A stretch of DNA of 64,000 nucleotides. It comes from RGIG529 sp050950425. Its GTDB lineage: Bacteria > Bacillota > Clostridia > Oscillospirales > Oscillospiraceae. A program made the position numbers and the translations under genes. The stretch spans positions 186,001 through 250,000 of the forward strand of contig JBMNHO010000001.1 of the NCBI GenBank assembly GCA_050950425.1, in the 5' to 3' direction. Shown here in pieces: positions 51,800 through 59,645 of this stretch. Positions within the stretch are counted from its first letter, which is position 1, and the number at the start of each line of letters is the position of its first letter. Under the pieces are notes generated by a model. It ran no database searches, had not been told where the DNA came from, and saw only the letters and a program-made list of their open reading frames with translations.

Positions 51800-52486
51800 A
51801 TGAAGAAGATAGCGATATTAGGTTCTGCGAATGCATTAAAACCTAAAATTATAATTGAAACGCTTTATGAAATGAACTTATTGCTTGATATAGAATTATT
51901 TTTATTCACTGAAAATGATACAGGGGTGTGTGCTGACTACTGCAAAGAAAAAGGCATCAAGACGGTTGTATTTCTAAGTACAAAACTAGATGAAACCAAT
52001 ACTTTTGAACTAGCTAAGAGACAAGAAATTGATTTGCTCGTAAGTGCAGGTTGGCCATATAAAATTCCATCATTGTTTCTCCAGTTATTTAAGTTCAATC
52101 CTATAAATTGTCACGGTTCGGTGTTACCTGATTATAGAGGCAATAGGGCATATATGCATTACTGGGCTAACTGTGAGGAGTATTATGGTGCAACGATCCA
52201 TTACATGAACGAGAGATTTGATGACGGTAATATTCTTATACAAGGAAGATTAAAAATGTATCTTGAGGAAACCCCCTCCATTTTGCATAGACGCAGTGCA
52301 GAGTTATGCGCATTTCTTTTGCCGTCAGCCATTGCATTGGTTGAAGCTGGCTATGAAGGCAGACAAGTTGATGGATTGAAGCGTTATTTTAAGAAATTGA
52401 CACCTGAAGAATTTGATCAGTATAGAGAATATAATGAACAGAAAAGCAAGTTAGAACGGAAGCTTACTCCTCATAAAATAGTATAA
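51800..52486 (+). CDS. Sugar N-formyltransferase (Fmt-like fold)
   Basis: 228 residues from ATG 51800 with GGAG 7 bases upstream. INCHGSVLPDYRGNRAYMHYW carries the Asn and His of the formyltransferase triad, and FDDGNIL the Asp. With an aminotransferase remnant in front, it most likely N-formylates a nucleotide-linked amino sugar (as in Qui4NFo or Fuc4NFo pathways) using N10-formyl-THF. It is too short and lacks the C-terminal domain of methionyl-tRNA formyltransferase. Its lower GC and foreign context point to lateral transfer. No other pathway genes accompany it, so it may be inert here. Confidence 0.8.
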   Translation: MKKIAILGSANALKPKIIIETLYEMNLLLDIELFLFTENDTGVCADYCKEKGIKTVVFLSTKLDETNTFELAKRQEIDLLVSAGWPYKIPSLFLQLFKFNPINCHGSVLPDYRGNRAYMHYWANCEEYYGATIHYMNERFDDGNILIQGRLKMYLEETPSILHRRSAELCAFLLPSAIALVEAGYEGRQVDGLKRYFKKLTPEEFDQYREYNEQKSKLERKLTPHKIV

Positions 52487-52518
52487 AGACTGGTTAGACT
52501 GTCGCGTTACAATTTCGA

Positions 52519-52785
52519 TTGCCACAACAGGATCAGCATGGTCATTTGCGTACAATACGGATGAACAACAGAGGCAGCAACGCAACCGATCTTCAAACGG
52601 TGCTTACGGAAAATGGATGCATGATCAAAGCCCGGCTGGGTCTGCACGAAGCGAGCGAGGACGTATGCGCAAATGACGGGTTGATCGTCTTGCAGCCCTG
52701 CGGGGAAGCGGCGGAAGTAGAGAAATCGGTCGAGGATTTAAACGGTCTTGACGGGATCACCGCAAAATGGATCGATTTAAACTAA
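52519..52785 (+). pseudogene. TM1266-family gene, copy 2, 5'-truncated
   Basis: Homology to the intact copy begins at about 52555 (IRMNNRGSNATDL) and runs to the stop. The first eight or so residues and the ribosome-binding site are replaced by insert-derived sequence; an in-frame TTG at 52519 could still allow some translation. Confidence 0.75.
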
Positions 52786-52802
52786 TTGGCGTATAAGCGC
52801 CA

Positions 52803-52852
52803 AAAGAGATCCGGAAATCATTGTAAAATCAATGGTTTTTGGATCTCTTTTT
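52803..52852 (+). terminator. Terminator after TM1266 copy 2
   Basis: AAAGAGATCC...GGATCTCTTT with inner AAATCATTG pairing and a T run; compensatory changes relative to copy 1 (GGCC to GATC in both arms). Confidence 0.88.
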
Positions 52853-52909
52853 GTGCCGGACGCAGGATGCATATTTCGTTTTTGGGGGAATATCTTTTTG
52901 TCTGCTTGC

Positions 52910-52938
52910 TTGACTTTTTGCCTGCATATTACTATAAT
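52910..52938 (+). promoter_or_regulatory. Promoter of intact hydF
   Basis: -35 TTGACT (52910-52915), 17-base spacer, -10 TATAAT (52933-52938). Confidence 0.82.
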
Positions 52939-52986
52939 ATAAGAAGATAAATGAATCATAGGATCAAATAAAAGATCAAACAAATA

Positions 52987-53116
52987 TCAGCCTGACGTCA
53001 GCCACCGGGAGGACGAAAGATCGATATAGCTATTAAAATTGATACATGGAATAGCCGTATCCATCGGGATGCGGCCATTTTGTTTATGAAACACAAACAG
53101 GAGAAAGAAGGATGCA
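52987..53116 (+). other. Conserved 5' leader of hydF
   Basis: About 130 bases nearly unchanged between the two copies (51250-51379 in copy 1). It contains a GACGTC palindrome and a hairpin GCCGTATCC-nnn-GGGATGCGGC followed by ATTTTGTTT just before the ribosome-binding site. It could be a structured regulatory leader; no known riboswitch class was recognised. Confidence 0.45.
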
Positions 53117-54334
53117 ATGATGGGAATGAACGATACGCCCTCTGCAAACCGTGTACATATCGGATTTTTCGGGCGCAGGAATGCGGGCAAATCCAGCATC
53201 GTCAATGCGGTGACAGATCAGGAGCTGGCCGTGGTTTCCGACACAAAGGGCACCACCACAGACCCGATTTATAAGGCCATGGAGCTGCTTCCTATGGGGC
53301 CGGTGGTTATCATCGACACCCCCGGTTATGATGATGAAGGGAGCCTGGGTGAGCTTCGCGTCAAAAAGACAAAACAGGTGCTAAACAGAACCGACGTTGC
53401 CGTGTTGGTGACAGATATGACGGAGGGCATCGGGGCGTGCGAAAAAGAGCTGATTACACTGTTTCAGCAAAAAAAGATCCCGTACATCGTTGTCCGCAAC
53501 AAAAGCGATTTGGCGGACGAGCGTCCCGAGGTTGGCCCGGAGGAGCTGTTTACCAGCACCGTCAATAAAACAGGCATATACGAACTGAAGGAAAAGATTG
53601 CGAAAGCAGTTTCCACGGAAGAGTCCAAGCTGCGCATTGTAGGCGATTTGCTTCACACGGGGGATTTTGTGGTCCTTGTGGTTCCCATTGACGAATCTGC
53701 GCCCAAAGGCCGGCTGATCCTCCCTCAGCAGCAGACCATCCGTGATATTTTGGAGGCGGACGCCGTTGCCCTGGTGGTGAAGGAATATGAGCTTCAGGCG
53801 ATGCTGGAAAAGCTGGGGAGCAAGCCGGAAATGGTGATTACAGACAGCCAGGTCTTTGCCAAGGTGTCGGCGGATACCCCTTCTGATGTTCCGCTGACGT
53901 CGTTTTCCATCCTGATGGCAAGGTACAAAGGGTTTTTAAATACCTCTGTGCGTGGGGTGGCAGCCATTGAACGCTTGAAAGACGGGGACACTGTGCTGAT
54001 CGCCGAAGGCTGCACCCATCACAGGCAGTGCGATGACATTGGAAGCGTTAAAATACCAAGATGGCTGAAAGACTATACCGGGAAGGCGATTGAGATCCAA
54101 ACCGTGTCCGGCAGAGAATATCCCGATGACCTTTCTCCCTATGCCCTCGTCATCCATTGCGGCGGATGTATGCTGACAGAGCGGGAAATGCGCTACCGTA
54201 TGAAATGCGCGGAAGACCAGGGGGTTCCGTTTACCAATTATGGCATTATGATCGCGTATATGCAGGGCATTTTAAAGCGCTGCCTCGGCATGTTCCCCAG
54301 CTTGCTGAAGGAGCTGGAAGATAAAACAACGTGA
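53117..54334 (+). CDS. hydF: [FeFe]-hydrogenase maturation GTPase HydF
   Basis: 405 residues. P-loop GRRNAGKSS, switch I KGTTTDP, DTPG (G3) and NKSD (G4) form the N-terminal GTPase. The C-terminal cluster-binding motif is present as CTHH...HCGGC (about 297 to about 353), which binds the 4Fe-4S cluster where the 2Fe subcluster of the H-cluster is built. It has its own promoter and leader and ends in a 20-bp terminator. HydE and HydG are not in the window. Only this copy is intact. Confidence 0.93.
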   Translation: MMGMNDTPSANRVHIGFFGRRNAGKSSIVNAVTDQELAVVSDTKGTTTDPIYKAMELLPMGPVVIIDTPGYDDEGSLGELRVKKTKQVLNRTDVAVLVTDMTEGIGACEKELITLFQQKKIPYIVVRNKSDLADERPEVGPEELFTSTVNKTGIYELKEKIAKAVSTEESKLRIVGDLLHTGDFVVLVVPIDESAPKGRLILPQQQTIRDILEADAVALVVKEYELQAMLEKLGSKPEMVITDSQVFAKVSADTPSDVPLTSFSILMARYKGFLNTSVRGVAAIERLKDGDTVLIAEGCTHHRQCDDIGSVKIPRWLKDYTGKAIEIQTVSGREYPDDLSPYALVIHCGGCMLTEREMRYRMKCAEDQGVPFTNYGIMIAYMQGILKRCLGMFPSLLKELEDKTT

Positions 54335-54398
54335 TTGCTACAATCTGCGAAAGCGCCGCGAGAACGGCCTGCCGCCAAGATAAAAACCTCAATATCAA

Positions 54399-54442
54399 AA
54401 ACAGGAAGAAGGGCGGCCCAAAGGCCGCCCTTCTTCCTGTTT
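54399..54442. terminator. Perfect 20-bp bidirectional terminator
   Basis: Twenty-base arms (54399-54418 and 54423-54442) around CAAA, starting AAACAGGAAGAAGG, between convergent hydF and the FtsX-type permease. Confidence 0.92.
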
Positions 54443-54500
54443 GATGCCTGTATGCGACAGGGACGTGCGTTTTTTATGCGGGATATGTGAGGGAGGGCTG

Positions 54501-57500
54501 TTACTCCACCGCTTTCAAAGACTCCGCCATATTGATCCTGTCCAGCCGGAAGTACATGAAAAAGTCCACGACAACGGCAAAGAGCAGCGTCGCCGCAAAG
54601 GCGATCAGATAGCTCGGCAAGTTGATCTGCGCATCGAAGGTAAGCATATCGACGTGGATGTTGTTCATGACATAACCATGCAGCCATATGCCGAGGGGAA
54701 TGCCCGCGAGGGCACCCATTACAGTCAGGGCCAGGTTTTCACGGTAGACATAGGAGGCGGTTTCCCAGCGACGGAAACCCAAAACCTTTATTGTGGCAAT
54801 CTCACGCAGGCGCTCCCCGATATTAATATTTGTAAGGTTGTAAAGTACGATAAAAGCCAGCGCCCCGGCGCAGAAGGTGATGAGCGCAACGATGTATTTC
54901 ATGCTGTCCAGGGAATGGTTGATCATAGAGCGACTCTCTTCATTCACCGTAATGGTCATGACGTATGGGGAAAATCCCATGGCAGCGGCGGACGCGTAAG
55001 GGTCCGCGCCCTCCTCAAAGTTGATGTATGCGGTGTTTACACTTGCGGAAAAGCCGCCGGCTTCCCGCAACGTATCGCCGGAGACATATACATAGCTGTG
55101 GATAATGTTACGGTACGTGCCGGAAACGGTTACCTTCAGCTCTCGCATATCAGCATTGCGGAGGATGATGGTGTCCCCCACATTGACGCCAAGTGTTTTG
55201 GCGAGCCCGTTGTCGATCAAAGCCTCCCCCGGGCCGGGCAGATGTTGCGCCGCACCGTCCAGCTCGAAGTTTACAAAAGAGGATAAATCGGTTTCGTCTG
55301 TTCCGACAAGGTTTACGCTTTTTGTGTGGTTGCCGGCCTGGGCGTCCACGGTGGAAACGGAGAGGAAAGCGCAGGAGGCGACAGAGTCATGATATGACTC
55401 AAGAAAATCTGCTTGTTCCGACTGGCTCATAGGATCGCGAAAGCTGACCTGCGTGTCATAAATCGAGATGGTCTCAAACTGTGTGTTTGCAAGGCCCGAG
55501 ATAGAGTCGTTCAGGCCAAAGCCGGTGATGAGCAACGCAGTGCATCCGGCGATTCCGATGATCATCATGAACATACGTTTTTTATAACGAAAAATGTTAC
55601 GCGCGGACACCTTTTCCAGAAAACCGAAGCGATTCCAGAGAAACGGAATGTATTCCAGGAAAATACGCTTTCCGGCTTTTGGCGATTGGGGCCGTATCAA
55701 GGCGGCGGGCACGTCTGCAAGCTCCTTCTTGCAGGAGAGCAAAGTAACAAGCAAAGAGGAAAACACAAAAACAGAGCATACGATGGCCGAAAATCCCCAG
55801 TCAAATACGAAATCAATTTCGCCAAATCCATACATGATGTTGTATGCCTGCCAGATCACCTTGGGGAAAACAAACGAGCCCAGCCAGACCCCCATAGCGC
55901 TTCCAAGGCCGGAAGCAAGGCCGGAGTAGAGCAGATAGCCGCCGGCAATTTCCCGGGGCGTGTATCCAAGAGACTTGAGCGTGCCAATTTGAGTGCGCTG
56001 TTCGTCTACCATGCGGCTCATCGTAGTGACACAGACGAGGGCGGCCACCAGGAAAAAGAAGATGGGGAATATCTTGGCAATGCCGTCTACAATATCCGAG
56101 TCGCTTTCAAAGCTGGCATAGCCTACGTTAGTGTAGCGGTTCAGGACATAGACCGTGGGCTTTTTGATGCTGTCTATCTCCTTTTTCGCATCGTCCAGCT
56201 TTTCCTTCACGTCACCTAGTTCTGCCTTGGCATCGGCAAACTTTGTGTCCGCCTCTGCCTTGGCCTTTCGATAGTCGGCCTTTCCCCTCTCCAGCTTTTG
56301 GAGACCGGAGGCATACTGAGATTCGCCGGCGGAGAGGGTTTTCTCGGTTTGGCTGATCTTTGCAGCGGCAGCGTCTATCTGGCTCTTGGCAGCCGCAAGC
56401 TGGCCTACCCCTGCGTCATACTGGGCTTGTCCCTCCTCCAGGGCCTTTGCCCATGTGGCCAGCTGCTGTTTTGTTTCGTCTAAAGTAGAGCGGACGTTGT
56501 CCAGTTGCGCTTTGCTTGCATCCAGCTGCGCCTTTGCTTGGGCCAGCTGGGCAGTCAGGGCGTCCAGCTGGGCCCTTGTGCGGTCCAGCTTGGCTTTTTC
56601 GCCTTCCATGGCCGCTTCGCCGTAAACAGCGACGTCGGCATTGTACTGCTCCAGATCTTTCTGATATTGGGCTTCCATGGCTTGGTACTTGGTATATTCC
56701 GACTCATACTGTGCTTTCCCTTGCTGGTATTGCGCCAGACCGTCAGCGTATTGGGACTCCCCCGCTTGATATGCGGCATAAGCCTGGTCGTATTGGGCGC
56801 GGCTGGCATCCAGCTGCTGCTTGGAAGCGGAAAGCTCCGCCTGCGCGGAGGAGGACTCGTTCTCGTATGTCGCTCTGGCTGCGGCCAGCTGAGATTTCCC
56901 GGTATCTAGCTGTGCCCAGCCGCGGTTTAGCTCGTTTCGGCTTGCAGCCAGCTTTCGTTCAGCGGATGTAGTCTTTTTCAGGGCTTCGGACAGCGCTAGG
57001 TCGGCTTCTGACTTTTGGAATTCATATTCGGAAAGGCCGTCCTCGTAGTCCTGGATGGCATCCTGATATTGGGTTGTGGCTTGGGTCACCACCTCTTCGT
57101 ATCTGTCATCACCCCGGGCATTTGCCGCATGGGTGACAGCGTCCTCGCTTTTGTCAACGGCATCGTCATATTCCTTGGAATAGACAAATCCGGTGTTTGC
57201 GAGGCGAAGATAAACATCTGTATAATAATCAGAGTGCAGGCCGCCGTCACCCACAAAAATAAATCCCCCTACAGAGCCGTTTCCAAGGGAAGTGGTCCCC
57301 CGCGCGTAATTGATGTAAAGGGGGCTGGTTGCCAGACCCACCACGGTGTATTCCTTGTGGGTAAACAGATCAGAGGAAGTGTCTTCCGTGTTGACCAGCG
57401 TAATGACATCGCCCAGTTCCAGATTGTGCATATAAGCGGCATCGGCAATACATTCGTTGGAATGCTCCGGAAGACGACCGGACTGCAACGCCAGCGTGTT

Positions 57501-57842
57501 CAGGCTATGGGGCAGGGAATATACCTTCAATACATCTTCGCTGCCGCTTGGCAGTGCAAACACGGCATCGGCCTGTATGGAGCCTTCCGCCTGCTCTATA
57601 TCGTGCAATGCGGAAAAGGCCGCAACGTCATCATCTGTCAAGCCAAGGGTGGAGAGGACCCTAAAGTCAAACAGAGAGCGGTTCACGCTATCGTGTTCCA
57701 GTGTGTGGAGCATGGCAGATTTTGTGACCTTAAGGCCGGCGAGAAAGCCGGCACCCAGCATAACGATGCAGAAAATGGCCAAAAACCGTCCAAAGCTTCG
57801 TCGGATTTCCCGAAACATTATTTTATGCAGACTTCGTTTCAT
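54501..57842 (-). CDS. FtsX/MacB-type ABC permease with a long coiled coil
   Basis: 1,113 residues. An N-terminal membrane helix (about 18-40) is followed by an extracytoplasmic MacB-PCD-like domain. A very long Ala/Gln/Lys-rich coiled coil spans about 245-570. Then come three membrane helices (about 600-730), a helix near 780 followed by a second external domain, and three C-terminal helices with the FtsX signature (GERLREIATIKVLGFRR). FtsX-type permeases transmit force across the membrane rather than import solutes. The partner ATPase gene is 7 bases upstream. Probably exports or extracts a lipid, peptide or drug, or activates a wall hydrolase. Confidence 0.9.
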   Translation of the reverse strand: MKRSLHKIMFREIRRSFGRFLAIFCIVMLGAGFLAGLKVTKSAMLHTLEHDSVNRSLFDFRVLSTLGLTDDDVAAFSALHDIEQAEGSIQADAVFALPSGSEDVLKVYSLPHSLNTLALQSGRLPEHSNECIADAAYMHNLELGDVITLVNTEDTSSDLFTHKEYTVVGLATSPLYINYARGTTSLGNGSVGGFIFVGDGGLHSDYYTDVYLRLANTGFVYSKEYDDAVDKSEDAVTHAANARGDDRYEEVVTQATTQYQDAIQDYEDGLSEYEFQKSEADLALSEALKKTTSAERKLAASRNELNRGWAQLDTGKSQLAAARATYENESSSAQAELSASKQQLDASRAQYDQAYAAYQAGESQYADGLAQYQQGKAQYESEYTKYQAMEAQYQKDLEQYNADVAVYGEAAMEGEKAKLDRTRAQLDALTAQLAQAKAQLDASKAQLDNVRSTLDETKQQLATWAKALEEGQAQYDAGVGQLAAAKSQIDAAAAKISQTEKTLSAGESQYASGLQKLERGKADYRKAKAEADTKFADAKAELGDVKEKLDDAKKEIDSIKKPTVYVLNRYTNVGYASFESDSDIVDGIAKIFPIFFFLVAALVCVTTMSRMVDEQRTQIGTLKSLGYTPREIAGGYLLYSGLASGLGSAMGVWLGSFVFPKVIWQAYNIMYGFGEIDFVFDWGFSAIVCSVFVFSSLLVTLLSCKKELADVPAALIRPQSPKAGKRIFLEYIPFLWNRFGFLEKVSARNIFRYKKRMFMMIIGIAGCTALLITGFGLNDSISGLANTQFETISIYDTQVSFRDPMSQSEQADFLESYHDSVASCAFLSVSTVDAQAGNHTKSVNLVGTDETDLSSFVNFELDGAAQHLPGPGEALIDNGLAKTLGVNVGDTIILRNADMRELKVTVSGTYRNIIHSYVYVSGDTLREAGGFSASVNTAYINFEEGADPYASAAAMGFSPYVMTITVNEESRSMINHSLDSMKYIVALITFCAGALAFIVLYNLTNINIGERLREIATIKVLGFRRWETASYVYRENLALTVMGALAGIPLGIWLHGYVMNNIHVDMLTFDAQINLPSYLIAFAATLLFAVVVDFFMYFRLDRINMAESLKAVE

Positions 57843-57849
57843 GCAACAT

Positions 57850-58560
57850 TCACCACTCTATTTCTTCCACCGGCACGGGACATTCATTGCGCCTGACACC
57901 GCCGATGGTTCCGTTTTTGATGGTAACCACACGATCTGCCATCGCGGTGATGGCGCTGTTATGTGTGATGATTACAACGGTAACACCGTCTTCTCTCGCC
58001 GTTTCCTGAAGCAGAGCAAGGATCTCCTTGCCTGTGCTATAGTCGAGTGCCCCGGTCGGCTCGTCGCAAAGCAAAAGCTTGGGACGCTTCGCCAATGCGC
58101 GGGCAATGGCCACTCGCTGTTGTTCCCCGCCGGACAGCTGGCCGGGGAAATGATCCATCCGCTGGCCCAATCCCACACGGCGCAGAACGTCCTTTCCATC
58201 CAACGGATCGTTCGATATCTGGCTTGCCAGCTCCACGTTTTCCAGCGCGGTTAGATTGGGCACCAGGTTATAAAATTGAAACACAAAGCCAACGTCGAAG
58301 CGCCTGTAATTTGTAAGCTGACGCTTGGAAAGAGAGGACACTTCCATCCCGTCAAGGGTGACGGTTCCAGAGGTTAATGTGTCCATCCCCCCAAGGATAT
58401 TCAAAAGCGTGGTTTTGCCGGCGCCGGACGGGCCGACAATGATGCAGATTTCGCCCTTTTCCACGTTGAAAGTCACATCGTGCAGCGCCACAATGCGAAC
58501 CTCTTCCTCATTGCCGTATATTCTTTTGACATCTTTCAATGCAACAAAACTCAATTCCAT
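57850..58560 (-). CDS. ABC ATP-binding protein, LolD/MacB type
   Basis: 236 residues from ATG 58560; a TTG at 58554 has better spacing (8 bases) from the AAGG Shine-Dalgarno and may be the true start. Walker A GPSGAGKT, signature LSGGEQQR, Walker B LLLCDEP, switch ITHN. TGALDYSTGKEIL is typical of the LolD/FtsE/MacB subgroup. Forms the motor of the downstream permease. Confidence 0.92.
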   Translation of the reverse strand: MELSFVALKDVKRIYGNEEEVRIVALHDVTFNVEKGEICIIVGPSGAGKTTLLNILGGMDTLTSGTVTLDGMEVSSLSKRQLTNYRRFDVGFVFQFYNLVPNLTALENVELASQISNDPLDGKDVLRRVGLGQRMDHFPGQLSGGEQQRVAIARALAKRPKLLLCDEPTGALDYSTGKEILALLQETAREDGVTVVIITHNSAITAMADRVVTIKNGTIGGVRRNECPVPVEEIEW

Positions 58561-58799
58561 CACCTTACCATTTCAGAGAGTATGTTACATTTTAAAGACA
58601 ATAAAAGGGGAAGTCAAGAGAATATATGTAAACAAAGTGAGACGGCTTCAACCGCTGGGAACACACTGCAAAAGGGGCGTGAAAGATAGATGTCACCGCC
58701 TTTTCGGGACGTTGCCACACTGCCGCTGAAAATTGAAACAAAGAAGGGAAGCGGGCCTTTCCGGGCTTGGAGGAGAAAATAAAATCGAAAATTATCCAA

Positions 58800-58869
58800 A
58801 GGTGTCTTGACACCTCCGCTTTTTTGGTTTACAATACGATCAAACCAGTCAAGATACATGTCAAGACAT
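58800..58869 (+). promoter_or_regulatory. Paired TGTC-NN-GACA operators and promoter before the ECF S component
   Basis: Site 1 AGGTGTCTTGACACCT (58800-58815) and site 2 ATGTCAAGACAT (58858-58869) contain the same core in opposite orientation, 56 bases centre to centre. A weak promoter (TTTACA at 58828-58833, AAGATA near 58851) lies between, so site 2 would cover the start. The core fits what I recall for NiaR (niacin-responsive repressor), to be checked. Confidence 0.55.
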
Positions 58870-58888
58870 ATTATATGAGGTGAACGGG

Positions 58889-59479
58889 ATGAAACAAACA
58901 AATCAAAAAGTTCTGAAGATGGTAATTGCCGCACTGCTGTGTGCGGTGGGGATCTTAATTCCAATGTTTGCGCCGAAAATCGTATTGGAACCCATGTCCT
59001 TCACGCTGGCTAGCCATGTGGCTATTTTCATTGCAATGTTTATCTCCCCGTCCGTGGCGTTGGCCGTCACGCTGGGGACCAGCGCGGGGTTTTTCTTCGC
59101 TGGGTTGCCTCCGGTGATCGCGCTGCGCGCACTGAGCCATCTTGGTTTCGTGGTGGCAGGCTGTATCATCTTAAAAAAGCGCCCCGACATTCTCCTTCGC
59201 CCCGCATCGACGGTATGGTTTGGGTTGGTTCTCGCGGTGATTCACGGGATCCTGGAAGCGCTGACGGTCACCGTGTTCTATTTTGGCGGAATGCTGAGCA
59301 GTGGATTTTACAACAGAGGGTTTGTGTTTTCGGTCCTTCTGATGGTAGGAGTAGGCACCATTGTACATAGCATGGTTGATTATGCCATTTCCCTGGTGGT
59401 GTGGAAGCCTCTCAGCAGGGTGGTTAAAATCCCCGTCAGCGCACCCATTCGTGCCTCGCAAAAGCAAACCGTTGCATAG
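58889..59479 (+). CDS. ECF transporter S component, possibly niacin-specific
   Basis: 196 residues from ATG 58889 (GAGGTG 6 bases upstream). Six predicted helices. ALLCAVGILIPMFAPKIVLEPMSFTLASHVAIFIAMFISP-type sequence (quoted here only by its key words: IPMF, FTLASHV, FISP) and a GLPPVIALRALSH loop match vitamin S components of the NiaX-like group. The S component would bind the vitamin and join a shared ECF module encoded elsewhere. Monocistronic with its own operators and terminator. Specificity is inferred, not seen. Confidence 0.68.
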   Translation: MKQTNQKVLKMVIAALLCAVGILIPMFAPKIVLEPMSFTLASHVAIFIAMFISPSVALAVTLGTSAGFFFAGLPPVIALRALSHLGFVVAGCIILKKRPDILLRPASTVWFGLVLAVIHGILEALTVTVFYFGGMLSSGFYNRGFVFSVLLMVGVGTIVHSMVDYAISLVVWKPLSRVVKIPVSAPIRASQKQTVA

Positions 59480-59567
59480 AAGGCTTCATGCTTCTCAAAA
59501 TCACATACCCGGCCTGCCTCACAGGTGAGACAGAACGGGCGTTTGGAACCAAGATGAACCAGAAAAG

Positions 59568-59602
59568 AAAAGGCCGGGAAAACAGTGTTTTCCCGGCCTT
59601 TT
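59568..59602. terminator. Terminator between the ECF S component and catalase
   Basis: Fifteen-base arms AAAAGGCCGGGAAAA / TTTTCCCGGCCTTTT around CAGTG, between convergent genes. Confidence 0.9.
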
Positions 59603-59635
59603 CATGTGTTTTTCATGTGTTTTTCATGTGTTTTT
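59603..59635. repeat. Three 11-bp tandem repeats (CATGTGTTTTT)
   Basis: Exact units at 59603, 59614 and 59625, between the terminator and the end of the catalase gene. On the plus strand they add further T runs to the terminator. Confidence 0.85.
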
Positions 59636-59645
59636 CAATGGGGCA

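Larger units (their letters stand above)
52561..53330 (+). repeat. Duplicated TM1266-hydF segment, copy 2
   Basis: Partner of 50823-51594. This copy has a broken 5' end and continues into intact hydF. Confidence 0.88.

Noticed and set aside
51605..52486. Single 293-codon fusion of aminotransferase tail and formyltransferase
   Set aside because: The formyltransferase has its own GGAG and ATG at 51800 and normal family length; the upstream part is the end of a truncated gene that happens to be in frame.
52901..52945. Tandem promoter boxes suggested a second start for TM1266 copy 2
   Set aside because: The promoter lies downstream of that pseudogene and its terminator, so it can only serve hydF.
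54441..56219. Plus-strand frames opposite the FtsX-type permease
   Set aside because: Shadows of a well-supported 1,113-residue gene; no domain or start signals.
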